Positions 43,913-55,899 are shown, counted from the stretch's first letter. The stretch: DNA of 64,000 bases from Tipula vernalis (GCA_958295665.1 OY282560.1:266649168-266713167); one strand, 5' to 3'. Numbers and translations are program-made. The notes: generated from the letters alone by a model not told the origin.

Positions 43913-44710
43913 AGGAACTTGGCTACTTCCTAACTCTACGATGGAATTGGTGTCCTAAAATGATATTTAGATGAATTTCTTGAATATGGCCAATTAGGTA
44001 GGCACTTGTTATTTCTCAACCGATTTTGAAAATCAGCATGTAAGTTGGAAACGAAACTCAAAAATGGTTCTTAGATAAATTTCTGGAACAAGGCCAATTG
44101 AAACGGGATTCTAAAATGATTTTTGGAAGAAGTTTTGGGTTATGGCCAATTAAGAAGGAACTTCTCTTAACCAACTATTATGAAATTTAGCATGTACAAT
44201 GAAAATGAAGGATGGATGAATGGGATTGTAAAATGATTTTTAAATGAAGTAATGGAATTTGACCGATTAGGAAGGAACTCAGACCACTTTTGATTAAATT
44301 AAACATGTACGAGGATTATCCCCGACGTGACGTACAGATGGCAGTTGTTGTTTGAGAAAATTACTATGGTCAAAAGTACCAACCTTATAAAGCTTAACTT
44401 TGATGTTTGAAGATGCTGCGTTTTTTAGTACAATGGAATCGGGCTAACATGGGCAATAATTATGAAGGAACTTACTTGTTGCAGTACGGTAGAAACCAGA
44501 TTCTAAATTAATTTTTAGATGACGTTCTGGAATATGGCCAACTCGGAGAAACTCGTTTATTTCTTTACCGATTTTGATGAAATTCAGCGTGCATGAGGGA
44601 AATAGGATTCCATATTCCAGAACTTCATCAAAAGATTATTTTAGGATCACATTTCCATCGTATATGTTGAATTTTATCATAATTGCTTAAAAATAGCCGA
44701 ATTTGTCACT
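43913..44710. repeat. Foldback-type array A of ~108-bp monomers
   Basis: Monomers contain GGGATTCTAAAATGATTTTTAGATGAAGTTCTGGAATATGGCC-type sequence (seen here in diverged form, e.g. near 44105, 44222 and 44506), then a CTATTTCTCAACCGATT block and a GATGAAATTTGACATG block. Near 44618 the array turns: CATATTCCAGAACTTCATC is the reverse complement of the monomer and is followed by inverted sequence to ~44710. Bases ~44310-44450 are foreign to the repeat. A second array with the same plan lies at 54345-55075. Confidence 0.75.
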
Positions 44711-45159
44711 GAACATCACTTTGCTTTTTTATCAAAAGTGATATATAATTATCTTAACTTTCCCAGATAGCCTGAAAAATTATAAATATTAAAAATAAAA
44801 AAATGGAAAGTTCTGTCATTAAATCTGAAGTCCATTAAATCGGGGTCGAAAAAGGTGCTACTTGTTAAGTCATAGTATCATAAATACTATCGGTGGTTTG
44901 TTTACATTGATATCCTTCAAAATCTTAGAGACAGCACGAAGTTTAAAATATATATGGTATGCCTCATTACTAAAGGACGAAGAACCGTCTCGGTGTCTAA
45001 GAATTGGTTGATTTGAAACGTTGTAAGTTTGAGATAAATTGTGTAGCTAAATATGTAATTTGAGGGTCAGTAATAGCAAATAGAATCATTCCCGTCCACT
45101 AAGATCTTTTGAGATGTGCTCATATGACATTTATTAATAAAACAGACAATTTGGAAATT

Positions 45160-45300
45160 TGTTGCTACCTTGGAAAAACGGGATTTCTCGTGTTGATTAA
45201 ACACTACTTTTTGGGCGGGAAAACTATTACGCGCACAGAGGAAAGGTTAAAAACATATCATGTTGGCCAATCGCCTAGTGAAGGTAAGAAAGATGGCTAG
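45160..45300 (+). pseudogene. Mariner transposase relic, N-terminal HTH
   Basis: The open frame 45109-45300 contains FLVLIKHYFLGGKTITRTEERLKTYH, matching the first HTH of mauritiana/mellifera-type mariners (EFRVLIKHYFLxGKT). It ends in a stop at 45298, and the sequence to ~45480 has only a weak continuation. The catalytic domain is missing. Confidence 0.68.
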
Positions 45301-45479
45301 ATAAGGGCACGAAAATGTCCTCTTCCACACGATAGATCTATTTTTTATTCGCACAAACGGGGAGGTCTTCGCCGAAATTCTTCAAATTCCTATTTTACCG
45401 AGTTCGATAAATCTTATTTTTTGGTGGTTCAAAAAAAAGTGTGACTTTTCACTGTATCATTATGTTTAAATGTAAGAAA

Positions 45480-47494
45480 CGTGTTATAAAATTGATGAAT
45501 AAAAAATTGTTCTTACATAATTAAAAATTAAAATTTCATTTTCGTTCCTATTTTTTCAGAGTGCCAACTTTTTATTAACAAAGGGTACACAAATTTGTTA
45601 AGACGGCTGTTAGTGAATCACCCTGAATGAAAATCTGGGATGTAATAATATATGTGAAGACATGAAGATCGAGCATTGCGAATAGTGTACGAGATAGTAA
45701 ATTATAATTCACGATTTATATAAAATCAAATCTTCTCTTTATTTGACGTGCAAGTAATATTTATTAAAGTACAAATAATGTCACCTGAAGTTAAAACGAT
45801 ACAAAGCTTATAAAATTAAATTAAATTCTTAAAAATCTTCTTACTCGTACATCAAAATAAGAAAACAAATTGTTGTGCATCTCATTGATTAATTTCAATT
45901 TAATAAGAAAACACAACAACAGTTCATCCTATAATTTTTTGTTTTGTTGGTTTAAAACACGAACAACTAAACGAAGAACCAAAAAGTTTTCTTGTTTTCG
46001 TTTTTCACTTATTTCCGGAAGTGAAAAACTTTTAGTTGTTGTATTTCTTTTTGTCTAAAACAAAAAATTATTAGTGTTTTATTGTTAAGTGAAAAGTTTT
46101 TTTTTTTTTTGTGCTTTTTTATGTGTTTAATTTTAATTTTATACAAGATTCATCTCGCTCAACAAAAGACAAAGAATAAAAAAAAAGTATCTTTCCATTG
46201 TAGAGTTGTTGTTACTCGTTTTTCTGTTATTATTGTTGTTAATGTTATCTCTTAGAAATTAAAACACAAAAACGGTAAATGAGAAAAAAATTAAATTAAA
46301 ACGAAGAAATTTAATATAAATAAAACTTTAAGTAATGAAATTAAAAAAATGAAAATAAAAAGTAATAAAATTAAATAAAAAAATCGGATAATTATTTTAA
46401 AAGGTTTCTCCAAACAGTTTTTTTTTTTTTTTTTTTTTTTTTTTGGGAGGAATGCTAAATTGCATGTGGATTACGACGAAAAAGCAGCTTTGTTGAAAAT
46501 GGAACAAAATGTGACACAGAAAGTTATTTAATTTGCGATGAAAATGATAAACATATGCTAAGAGAATTTTCTTTTGTTTTCGAGGGTGGAGGCGATACAT
46601 ATGGTGGTCCTCTTACTTACACATAATATACAGTGTGGGTTGGCCGCATTTTAATGATGTTTATAAAACTTGGTTGGTAATTTCAAACAAACTATTGCAA
46701 TTGTAACTAATAAACTGCACAGTTTGTTACTGCGACAATATTAAATTTTTGTGTGGTGGGTAACTGCTTTCAATAATAAAATTAATTATTACGATTAACG
46801 AGAGTCATAACCTCCTTAATTAGTAAAAATATTAAAATAAGTTGTTCTGCTTACATACTTCCAAAATATATATTAGATGTTAATTTGATATACATACATA
46901 TAGTATATACAGATGATCATTTTACGATGAGATGCGGAATCTAGTAGCCTTAGAGAACGGTTGTTTTTTCGCGCGGAGAAAAAATTTTGTTTAAAGGAAA
47001 TTTAAATTTTTTTTCAATTAACTACAAAAATTATATTAACATAAAAATATAAAAATCTATCGAAAGTCGTTAAAATCGAACTGTGATTTACACAATAAAA
47101 TTGAATTGCGTGAGTGTTAAACTATTTTATATTAAACTAGATTATTGTGACCTGTAGTGTTTGTTACAGAAACGAGCGCCGAAGGCGGGTGAGTATACGT
47201 TGTGTCGTATAGTTATTCATTAACAATTCACATAGTGGCAATACATAAATCGAAATCAAATTGAATTGGAACAAAAATGTTCAAGGTTTCTAGATGGAGT
47301 CGGCGAAAGTGTGTCGTGAACGACTCTAAATATGCTGAAAGGACCCTTTAAAAGGAAAACCTTCCTTAATCATTTCGAGTTGTCTGTCGCACTCCACGCA
47401 GTACTAGTGGAAGCAACAATGGGTGGCAATTGCGAGAACTCGTGATGCCTCGAACAGAATCGCAATATCGAAATTTCTGGTAAATCGAAGCGCG
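45480..47494. other. AT-rich stretch upstream of the errantivirus-type element
   Basis: About 2 kb with many A/T runs, including a T-run of about 25-28 at 46419-46444. From ~46940 base composition becomes less skewed and resembles a retroelement leader (AACGAGCGCCGAAGGCGGG near 47173), but I cannot assign it. Confidence 0.5.
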
Positions 47495-47853
47495 AGTTAC
47501 ATCATCCGACTTCACCACCATCAACCAACAACAACAATTCTACAACAACATTATAATTATTTAAAATAGTTCTATAGATAATAAAAGCTCATATTCTAAT
47601 TTTTATGCTTACGATAAGATCTCATTTAAAATTAAAACAAATGCACATGTTCGATATCATGTTTATGCTTACGCTATACTAATATAATAGTGAAGCATGT
47701 TAAAATAAAAGATTAACAAAAATAGAATTTATTGTAAACTCAAGCGAGTAACATCATAAGAATTAATTTCAAATATTAAATAAAACAATAATACAAAATT
47801 AAAATTAAACTCTAATTAATTTATTTAATAATCACAACAACGTGAAAATAACT
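47495..47853 (+). repeat. 5' LTR of errantivirus-type element
   Basis: Begins AGTTACATCATCCGAC and ends GAAAATAACT. It is nearly identical to 50446-50806; differences include CAACCAAC/CAACTAAC near the start, one A-run length, and GAAAATAACT versus GAAACATAACT at the end. Confidence 0.9.
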
Positions 47854-47870
47854 GGCGCAGTTGATAGGAT
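47853..47870 (+). promoter_or_regulatory. Primer-binding site, tRNA-Ser type
   Basis: TGGCGCAGTTGATAGGAT follows the 5' LTR and shares its first T. It matches the TGGCGCAGT(T/C)GGTAGG primer site of the 17.6/297/gypsy group except for one base. Confidence 0.85.
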
Positions 47871-48453
47871 TTTCTAAAGAAAATCGGGGCATACAAAAAA
47901 GTTAACTGGCATAAAACAAACAGTTTATTTATTTTTTATTCAATTAACATTGTGTTAACTAACAAAAATAAAACTTTGCAAGTGATGAAGAAGTTCGCGT
48001 AAAATTAATACGGTTTCGAGCGAATATCGGAATAAAAAGAATCTACCAAATATCAAAGACAAAAAGTTTTAATAAAAAGTGAAAAATTGACAAGGCGTAT
48101 CGAGATACTACGGTGCACATCAATCATCAATCACGGCAAGAGTATGCAGCTCCACTTATTAATTTCGATGATTTACTGGTGAGTCTTTTTTTTAAATATA
48201 CATATCTTTGTGATACTTTTGATAAGACTAGGATATAAATCATAAGGTTAGGTCCCTAAAATTGTCCACCTCAGTAATCCCGTAGTGAAAGCTTGATAAT
48301 TAATAAATTCTCCTGGTGAATCGGTTAAAATTAAAATTATATAATACCAGTGTATATGGTAATAAATAATCAAAATAATTATTCAATTTAATATCCAGCG
48401 CATATGGATATATATGTACATAGATTAAATAATTATAAATTTTTTTGTTGTGT

Positions 48454-49583
48454 ATGTTCAATCAAAAAAATAAAAATATTCCAAGTAGGGAAATAATCAG
48501 ATTGAAAACAATCGAAGAGTTAGATAAAATAACCGAACAGTTAAGTAAATTAAAAGTAGACACACAGATAAAAATGGATCAGGAAAACAAATTAAAATAT
48601 GAAGCATTAATCAATGGGCTTAGAGTCCCAGATATAGTTAAAGAAATTCCGCCATTCGACGGTAGTGATAGAACCTTACTACACTCTTTTATAGAAAATT
48701 GTGAAGAAGTATTAAAATTGTGTACATCGGTAGAAAACACTCCTATGGGAGCAATTATACTGAGAACAATACGTAATAAAGTTAAAGACAATGCTAATAA
48801 AGTGTTGAATACAATGAACACTCAATTTGAATGGAAGTGTATAAAAGATAAACTAATACTCCATTATTCAGATAGAAGAAGTGAAGTTTCCTTAATTAGA
48901 GATCTTCACAATCTTACACAAAATCAGACAATGTTGAAATTTATTATTCTAAAATAATAAATATTTTATCAACATTAATAAATTGGATAAAAATTAATGA
49001 TCTTGATGTAAATATCATTAATCACAAAAAAAATCTATATGAAAATATGTGCTTAAGTGTATTTCTAAGCGGATTAAAAGAACCGCTAGGTTCAATGATT
49101 CGAGCTAGTAGACCTAATACATTAGCAGAAGCTTATAGTCTTTGCCTTGTGAAACAAAATATAAACTATATTAAACCATATAAAAATGTTCAACAAACAA
49201 ATCCTTTTAGGCAAGAACTACCTAAACAAATTCAAAATAAATTTCTTTCGCAATATCATAACAATTTTAGACAATTAACCCCAAATCAACCTCAAAATTG
49301 GAATAAACCCAAACAAGACGTTTTTAAACCAGCTCAATTCAATTTTGCTCAAAGAAAATATGAACCAATGGAAACATCTACCATTCAATCAAAGCAATAT
49401 AAAATACCTCAACGGTACCCAATTAACTCGGACTGGAATAGACCAGGCCCATCAGGGTTTCAACAAAATTATGCATTCAGATCATATGGTCCACCAACAT
49501 TTAAATCTAAGGAACTTTTCAACGTAAATGAAACTGAAGACAACAACTCAAATTATTATTCGGAGCCAGATTCTAATTTATAA
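48454..49583 (+). pseudogene. gag: Gag of errantivirus-type element, frameshifted
   Basis: First frame 48454-48957 (natural ATG at 48454): a helical N-terminus, then VPDIVKEIPPFDGSDRTLLHSFIENCEEVL, a capsid-type opening used by the 17.6/297 group. One frameshift near 48930-48945 moves the reading to a second frame that continues without a gap and includes LSGLKEPLGSMIRASRPNTLAEAY. It is followed by a long Gln/Asn/Pro-rich tail ending in NYYSEPDSNL at 49583. There are no zinc knuckles, as usual for this group. Apart from the single shift it is well kept. Confidence 0.8.
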
Positions 49584-49609
49584 AATCAAAACGAATATTC
49601 TGATGATTT

Positions 49610-50098
49610 TCAAAACTAAGAGGAAGGACCAAATTTAGAGAAACAGGATTTTCAGGAAGAAGCCTCGGACTAGACTATATATTTCATGGAGAGACCAACT
49701 TGTATCTTTTACCATACATAAAAATAAAAAGCACACCAAATTCACATATTAAACTCTTAATCGATACAGGTTCAAATAAATCTTTTATAGATCCCTCATT
49801 AGTTCACGCCAGTCAAATAATCAAAGTTAAACCAATTACTATTAAGTCAGTATTCCATGAACATGAAATAAATTCAAAAATAATAACTGAACGTCTTGAA
49901 GAATTCAATTCAAAAATCGCGATAGAATTTTTTCTATTCAAATTCCACCCATACTTTGAAGGATTAATAGGTATGGATACACTTCAAAAGTGTAAAGCTA
50001 ATATAAATTTCAAAAATTCGACATTAGAAGGAGAACATTTTAAAATTCCATTTTATTTTCAAGAAAAATTAAAAAATAATACAATAACCCTACAATAA
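49610..50098 (+). pseudogene. pol: Protease end of pol, truncated
   Basis: The open pol frame contains LLIDTGSNKSFIDPSLV, an aspartic protease active site (DTG) at about residues 16-18 from 49700, and LIGMDTLQKCKA near its end, the usual closing block. The frame begins upstream of 49700, overlapping the gag end region. It stops at 50098, shortly before the deletion that removes RT, RNase H and integrase. Confidence 0.82.
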
Positions 50099-50103
50099 TA
50101 ATA

Positions 50104-50507
50104 CTTTCGATAATACCTTCGTAACCTACAATCAAGAAATTGAATACATCGAACCAGTCGGAGAACTTAATGTAACAGACATTAAGTTTAAATATAACCT
50201 GGACACACTTAACAACTTTACACTAAAAAATGTTGATCGTATTGAATTATTACAACTAGAAAATAATACACATCATCAACACAAAATCATATTTTCAATA
50301 ACCATAATATTTTTAATTTTAGTTATTTATTTGATACATAACATCTTCAAATTCTTCAGAAGTAAAAAGGAAGGTATATCAACCACCGAACAACCAGTAC
50401 CATTCTATCAAAAATTCCATATTTGGCAGAAACTTCGAGGGGAGGAGTTACATCATCCGACTTCACCACCATCAACTAACAACAACAATTCTACAGCAAC
50501 GTTATAA
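50104..50507 (+). pseudogene. Env-like protein, C-terminal fragment
   Basis: In another frame from the protease: a ~60-residue extracellular piece with two N-glycosylation-type sites (NVT, NFT), then a hydrophobic span FSITIIFLILVIYLI (one membrane segment), then a short basic tail (FKFFRSKKEG). The frame runs into the 3' LTR and stops at 50505-50507, as is common for errantivirus env. The surface and fusion portions are absent, so entry function is lost. The fragment has no start codon of its own. Confidence 0.7.
50434..50445 (+). promoter_or_regulatory. Polypurine tract
   Basis: GAGGGGAGG directly before the 3' LTR, the expected plus-strand primer site. Confidence 0.7.
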
Positions 50508-50806
50508 TTATTTAAAATAGTTCTATAGATAATAAAAGCTCATATTCTAATTTTTATGCTTACGATAAGATCTCATTTAAAAATTAAAACAAATGCACAT
50601 GTTCGATATCATGTTTATGCTTACGCTATACTAATATAATAGTGAAGCATGTTAAAATAAAAGATTAACAAAAATAGAATTTATTGTAAACTCAAGCGAG
50701 TAACATCATAAGAATTAATTTCAAATATTAAATAAAACAATAATACAAAATTAAAATTAAACTCTAATTAATTTATTTAATAACGACAACAACGTGAAAC
50801 ATAACT
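50446..50806 (+). repeat. 3' LTR of errantivirus-type element
   Basis: 361 bp, near-identical to 47495-47853. It is followed by GGCGCAGT, the same eight bases that follow the 5' LTR as the start of the primer site, and then by unrelated sequence. Confidence 0.9.
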
Positions 50807-51849
50807 GGCGCAGTACTGGCATGGTCGAACCCGTGATGTGTACTAAGAGGGTATTGGAGGTGTCTGACTTGTCCCAGTGGAAAGTTGTTGCAATGGCGAT
50901 TTCTGTGGATCGGTCTGAGGCGGAATGTTTGCTCTGGCGAGGTTGCTTGATTACTTTGACAAGATCAGGTGGGGGGAATTGTACAACAACAACATTTGTT
51001 TTGATAATTATGTAATGGATTTAAATTAAAAGTGCACAGTTATCATAAATTGCAGTATTGCTCCACAATTTTGATTTCGTGTAAATAAACCGGAGCAAAC
51101 TGATCGATGGTGGGAGATTCCGGGTGGTTGGTGGACTTCATTTTCATAAAAATTATTAATCGTTTGTCACAAATAATAATTAATTATATGTATAAATTGT
51201 TTGCTTGTTTGACAAAAGTGGACCGGTATATATCCAACGGTGCACGATTGAAGCAGAGGATGCATAGGGGAAAACTTTGTTAAAATGGTTCTTAACCGGT
51301 CCATAAGGACGATAACCCAAAAATGGGAGAAAATCGCAAGCCGTCAACAAAATATACCGGACGATTTTGGCAGAAATTTACCGTGAAAGTGGGGTTCATG
51401 ATACCGTCTGTAAAACCGGGCGATTTCCGTAAAGACTTCATGATACCGTCCAACATGATAGCAAGGCCTTATAAAATGGTTTAGCCGGGACTCAAACCAG
51501 AGATAATCAAGACATGCGGTTTCATAGGACAGAGGAGGTATGCGGCTGCGTTGTAAAGTTGCAGTGCATAAGAACTTTAATAACTTTAATTAATAATAAG
51601 TAGTTAATTTCTTATGCAAATAAGGAGTGAGGTGTGGAGTTGGTTGTGGGGGATCAAATGGGTTTAGGAGGTAAAGGGAAAACTTAGGACAAAATTCATA
51701 TTGTAATATAATTTGAATTATATTCTGTAATTTAATTGTTGTATAAATAAGCTTTACAAATCTTTTTTCAGTGGAGGGAAATTAAGATTATCACATTAAT
51801 AAGCTTAATTAATAGTTACCAGGAGGAATAAAGTTTAACAATGACTACA
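50807..51849. other. Unassigned stretch right of the errantivirus-type element
   Basis: About 1 kb with a moderately GC-rich first 200 bp (ACTGGCATGGTCGAACCCGTG onward). The open frame 50794-51015 starts inside the LTR and has no recognised domain. Nothing further seen. Confidence 0.5.
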
Positions 51850-52135
51850 AAAATAATTAATTAAGTTTTGATTAGATTGAGAGATCCTGAGAAGCCGGCC
51901 AAGGCTTCCAGAGAAACAAGCATCCAATCATTTAGTTATGCTGTGTTGTCGTAGTAAATTGTATCGATTACAAAATTATCTGTAACTGGGTCGATTTTAT
52001 CCTTACTAACATTTCTTTCCTATCCTTCCTTATGTGTTATACATATGTGTATGTAATGGTTGTACGGTGGGCCCGGCGTCATTGGAGAGACAGGTCTAGG
52101 TTTGGTCGCACACTCCAATCAATCAAAAAAATTCA
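51850..52135 (+). repeat. SINE-like repeat, copy 3, (AATC)n tail
   Basis: Same family as 21640-21882: starts ATTAATTAAGTTTTGATTAGA, then CCTGAGAAGCCGGCCAAGG, ends CACACTCCAATCAATCAA. Compared with copy 1 it has a ~40-bp extra segment near 51940-51985. Confidence 0.7.
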
Positions 52136-53979
52136 ATAAGATTATCATTTTACGATGAGATCACGAATCTGAATTTCAATATAAACTTCAATTTACATTA
52201 GGTTAGGATTTAAAAAGTCTAATAAAATCGTCCGCATACAGTCGAACTAAACAATTCACTGAACAAAACTGAAATTGTGTCAAAACTGTCTTTTGTGAAG
52301 CATTCTCTTAAATAATTCAGCATTACATTGTTGCGGTTGAATTTGAACGTAAATTGTATCTAGAAAGCAAAAACAAGATTTCCCTGTAAGGGAATCTTCA
52401 GCAAATGGCTATTTGGTTAAAAGAACGACTAAACACTATATCTCCGTTAAATAAGCATTCGCGTTAAATAGCATTAAATACAAATTAATCGGACTTACAT
52501 TGGTATATAAATACTCGAATATATCGGATAAAACGCACATAGAAAACAGAATTTCCGCGGCCAATTTAGGTGCGTAATTCCGTGACATATCAAACAATTC
52601 GGACAAATAAAAGTGAAAAATGGTAAATTAAATCCTTAACTTGATAAAAATATACACGAAAATGTATGCATGAAACGAAAGCGATCAAAATAGGAGAAAC
52701 GAATGGGCGGAGTACAAGACATGACAGAATCTAGAAATAGGCGAGTTCTATTATTTAAACTATTCAATCTTATAATAAATAAAATACATAACAATCACTT
52801 TAATCATTTTATCTAGAACCTTCGTTGCCGGCAAACGTAGTTCTACGTCTCTCCGTATCACTTCGCTAGTGAACCACAATTTTTTTTTAACTCAGATCAT
52901 GTTGAATTGGCCACTTTAGAGACAAATACATAAGTGTTTCACAAGTTGCACAAATAAAATAGCAACCGGTGCTACAGGGTGGTTCAGTAGATAAATATAA
53001 CAACAACTTCATAATTGCTTCTGTGCAAGTTGAGCTAACTGGATGTATCGCCAAAAAAGGAAGAATATTTGGGGGCTTGAATCATTATAAGGGCTTTGGT
53101 TCTTTCTACTGGGGCGTTAACGTTGGATTAACAACCTGAAAAATCTTAAAGTTACGAAGCCTCAATAAGATTCTTGAATATTTTTCGATTCACAACAACG
53201 ACTTCGGACATGTTAAAAAGGGCATGTTTGGAGTATGAAGCTCTTTGAACAAACAGCTCTTTAAAATCGCTTAAGGTGACTTGGAAGCTCAAATTGGGAG
53301 TATTGTAAACATACCGTAGCCCTATTGGCCCAACTTCTTGCACACTACCACAGACAATAACAAAACCCGCAACTAAGCTAGTCTTACCCTACAACTTGGT
53401 GGTTGCTGCCAGCATGTGCTCCTTTTGCACTGAGAGGGAGGTATCGGTACATAAGAGAAATAGCTACGGTGTTTCATCCGCATAGTAGTGCTATCTGCAA
53501 CGGTTTCTATAATTTTACTCGAAAAGTGGCTGGTAAAAGATAGAAACGCGTATATCGACTCGATCGCACCAAATTTTGCAAAATTTCAAGCCCGCAGTTG
53601 TAAGCTGATTGGTTCTCCTTAGTTTTTGACTTCAAGCCACTACTTCCTCACTTGAGTCTAATTTTATTATTTAACGGTGTTTCTTATATAAAATCGGACT
53701 AAAGAATGAATTACAAGACCCCGATCTTTCAATAACGTTACAAAGTTTGTTATTGCTGCAACACATAAAAAAATGAAAAATGGTTTCCCCTTTTTTCCTT
53801 TAGATAATTACAATTAGAAACCAAATTCAACATCTTTCATGGTGTTTATACAATAATCGGTAATGACAAGTTCAATGGTTTTGTAAGTACAGAATATTTA
53901 ATTTAAAATTTGCAATAATACCTACTGATTGTAAAAATAGAAAAGTCAATTTATTTTATTTTAGGTCTTTATTCGAACA
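52136..53979. other. Stretch without recognisable genes
   Basis: About 1.8 kb of mixed composition. Short frames (53152-53343 minus) have no recognised domain. Bases 52145-52161 repeat 46917-46933 exactly. Confidence 0.5.
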
Positions 53980-54160
53980 GTGTCCGAACTATTTTCCCCT
54001 CTTTTCTACATAGAAAGACACCATCTGTCGAGCAATAACCTCTCAATCCGTTTCAATCCGATACAACGTCGACATTACCTTGCCACCTGGTTAGAACAAT
54101 ATTCCGATTCCACCGCAGATTTCAGCTCATATCAATAATTTGGCCTTTAGAAGGCTGTTA
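53980..54160 (+). pseudogene. RTE/CR1-type non-LTR scrap, copy 1
   Basis: A short segment (TTTCAATCCGATACAACGTCG ... TCAATAATTTGGCCTTTAGAAGGCTG) whose landmarks recur in the same order at 55950-56085. The second copy shows RT-like wording, so this is probably a fragment of the same non-LTR family. Too short for a clade call. Confidence 0.4.
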
Positions 54161-54344
54161 TGAAACACCCCCTATTACATATAAGTACAGATATTGAATG
54201 TGTAGGACCCTTAGTCTGAAAAAGGAAACCTCACTACAATGGAAATCGACGGAACCTAAAAAGTTATCCGTTGTAGTGGAGGTGTGCGTTAAACTGAGGA
54301 TTTGTGATTTTTTATTTTTTTTAAATTTTATTGGAATTCTATAT

Positions 54345-55075
54345 CTTATACGATTTTGAAGAAATCCAGCATTTCCAATGGAAATGGGATTCTCAAATGG
54401 TTTTTAGATGAAGTTCAGGAAAATGGCCAAGTAGGATGGAACTTGCCTATTTCTCAACCGATTATGATGAAATTTGACATATGCGTTGGAAATGGGATTC
54501 TAAAATGATTTTTGGATAAAGTTCTGAAATATGGCCAAGTTGGATGAAACTTGGCTATTCCTTAACCGACTATGATGAAATTTGACATGTGAGTTGAAAA
54601 TGGGATTATAAAATAATTTTTAGATGAAGTTCTGGAAAATGGCAAATTAGAACGGAACATGCCTATTTCTCAACTGATTATGATGAAATTTGACATGTGT
54701 AATAGAAATGAGATTCTAAAATGATTTTTAGATGAAGTTCTGGAATATGGCCAATGACGACGAAACTTGGCTATTTCTTAACGGATTTGAGTGAAATTTG
54801 ACGAACTAAAAGGTTTGGAATATGGCCATGTAAGATGGAACTTGGCTATTTCTTAACCGATTATGATGAAATTTCCATATTCCAAAACTTCATCTAAAAA
54901 TCATTTTAGAATTCCACTTCCAACGCACATGTCAAATTTCATTTATTTATTTTTTTTTGGCCATATTCCAGAATTTTATCCAAAAATCATTTAAGAATCC
55001 GATTTCAATCATGAACGTCAAATTTCACTAAAACTGGCTAAGAAATAGCCAAGTTCCATCGTAATTCGCCATATA
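54345..55075. repeat. Foldback-type array B of 108-bp monomers
   Basis: Direct monomers start at about 54386, 54494, 54602 and 54710, exactly 108 bp apart, each with GGGATTCTAAAATG, GATGAAGTTCTGGAATATGG and TGATGAAATTTGACATGTG. Near 54873 the orientation flips (CCATATTCCAAAACTTCATC) and inverted monomers run to ~55075, broken by a short T-rich patch near 54940. Same plan as array A at 43913-44710. Confidence 0.85.
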
Positions 55076-55084
55076 TATAATTTG

Positions 55085-55203
55085 CTAAAGGTTCAATTTG
55101 AAATGTAAAATGTTCAATTTGAAATGTTACAGGTTCTATTTCAAGCGTAAAAGGAACAAATTGAAGTGTAAAAGTTTCAATTTGAAGTGTATTCGTAAAA
55201 CTT
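55085..55203 (+). repeat. 21-bp minisatellite, five units
   Basis: Five tandem ~21-bp units of the form (G/T)GTTCAATTTGAAATGTAAAA, directly right of array B. An 83-codon frame across it (55098-55349) repeats the pattern F-N-L-K-C and is probably a by-product. Confidence 0.8.
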
Positions 55204-55899
55204 GTATCCTCACAGAAATATCAGTCCGTGTCCGCTCTAATAAAGTGTCAGCTTATGTAAGGGAGGTTTTATTGAAAAACTTCAGTTGCTTGGGACTTAA
55301 AAGCAAGTATTTAAAAGTGAGTGTTTTTATGTACAGTATATGTGTGTGATATTTAAACAAATGCACACACATTGAACGATTTGAACGAAACTTTACACAA
55401 ATATTGTTTTAGACTTAAGAAAGGTCACTGTTAATATCTCAAACATTCATCTCCTTCTTGAGAGATTATAATCAGATCTAAAGTTACTACAGAGAAATTT
55501 CTAAAACCGTGGTGATATGACGGTATAACGGTTAGTTGAAGACCGAAGTTCTGACCATCTCATAAGGTTTCAACCCTTATTTTAGTTATTAGATTTATAT
55601 GAAAAATAGCACAAACAAAGTGTCGACAGCAAATTATTGAATTGTTTTGACATTTTCTTATGAAAATAATTAAACCCGAGACAAAATAAAAACGTACAAG
55701 ATTAAAGATAATAAAGGTAATAAAATGAAAAAAAAAAAAGCAAAAAATATATATACTTAGGTAATAGTTTTTAGTAATCTTTATATTTTTAAACAATAAA
55801 AAAAGTAACGGCGAACTTTCATCCAAGTAGCAGCGCTATTCGCAAGAATCTGGTGAATTATAGATGGACGATATAACCTTCCTCGAAGAGTGCCGGGAT

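Larger units (their letters stand above)
47495..50806 (+). mobile_element. Errantivirus-type (17.6/297-like) LTR element, deleted
   Basis: Two direct LTRs (359 and 361 bp, AGTTAC...ATAACT), a tRNA-Ser-type primer site, a purine tract before the 3' LTR, a gag of 17.6/297 character, the protease end of pol, and the C-terminal membrane part of an env-like protein. RT, RNase H, integrase and most of env are missing through one deletion near 50100. Such insect endogenous retroviruses normally span 6-8 kb, and this copy is 3.3 kb. It cannot move by itself. No matching 4-bp target duplication was found. Confidence 0.85.

Noticed and set aside
46397..46600. 67-codon minus-strand frame with poly-Lys
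   Set aside because: Comes from the T-run at 46419-46444; no domain.
52800..53400. Possible host exon
   Set aside because: No splice-consistent open frame or recognised domain; too weak to list.
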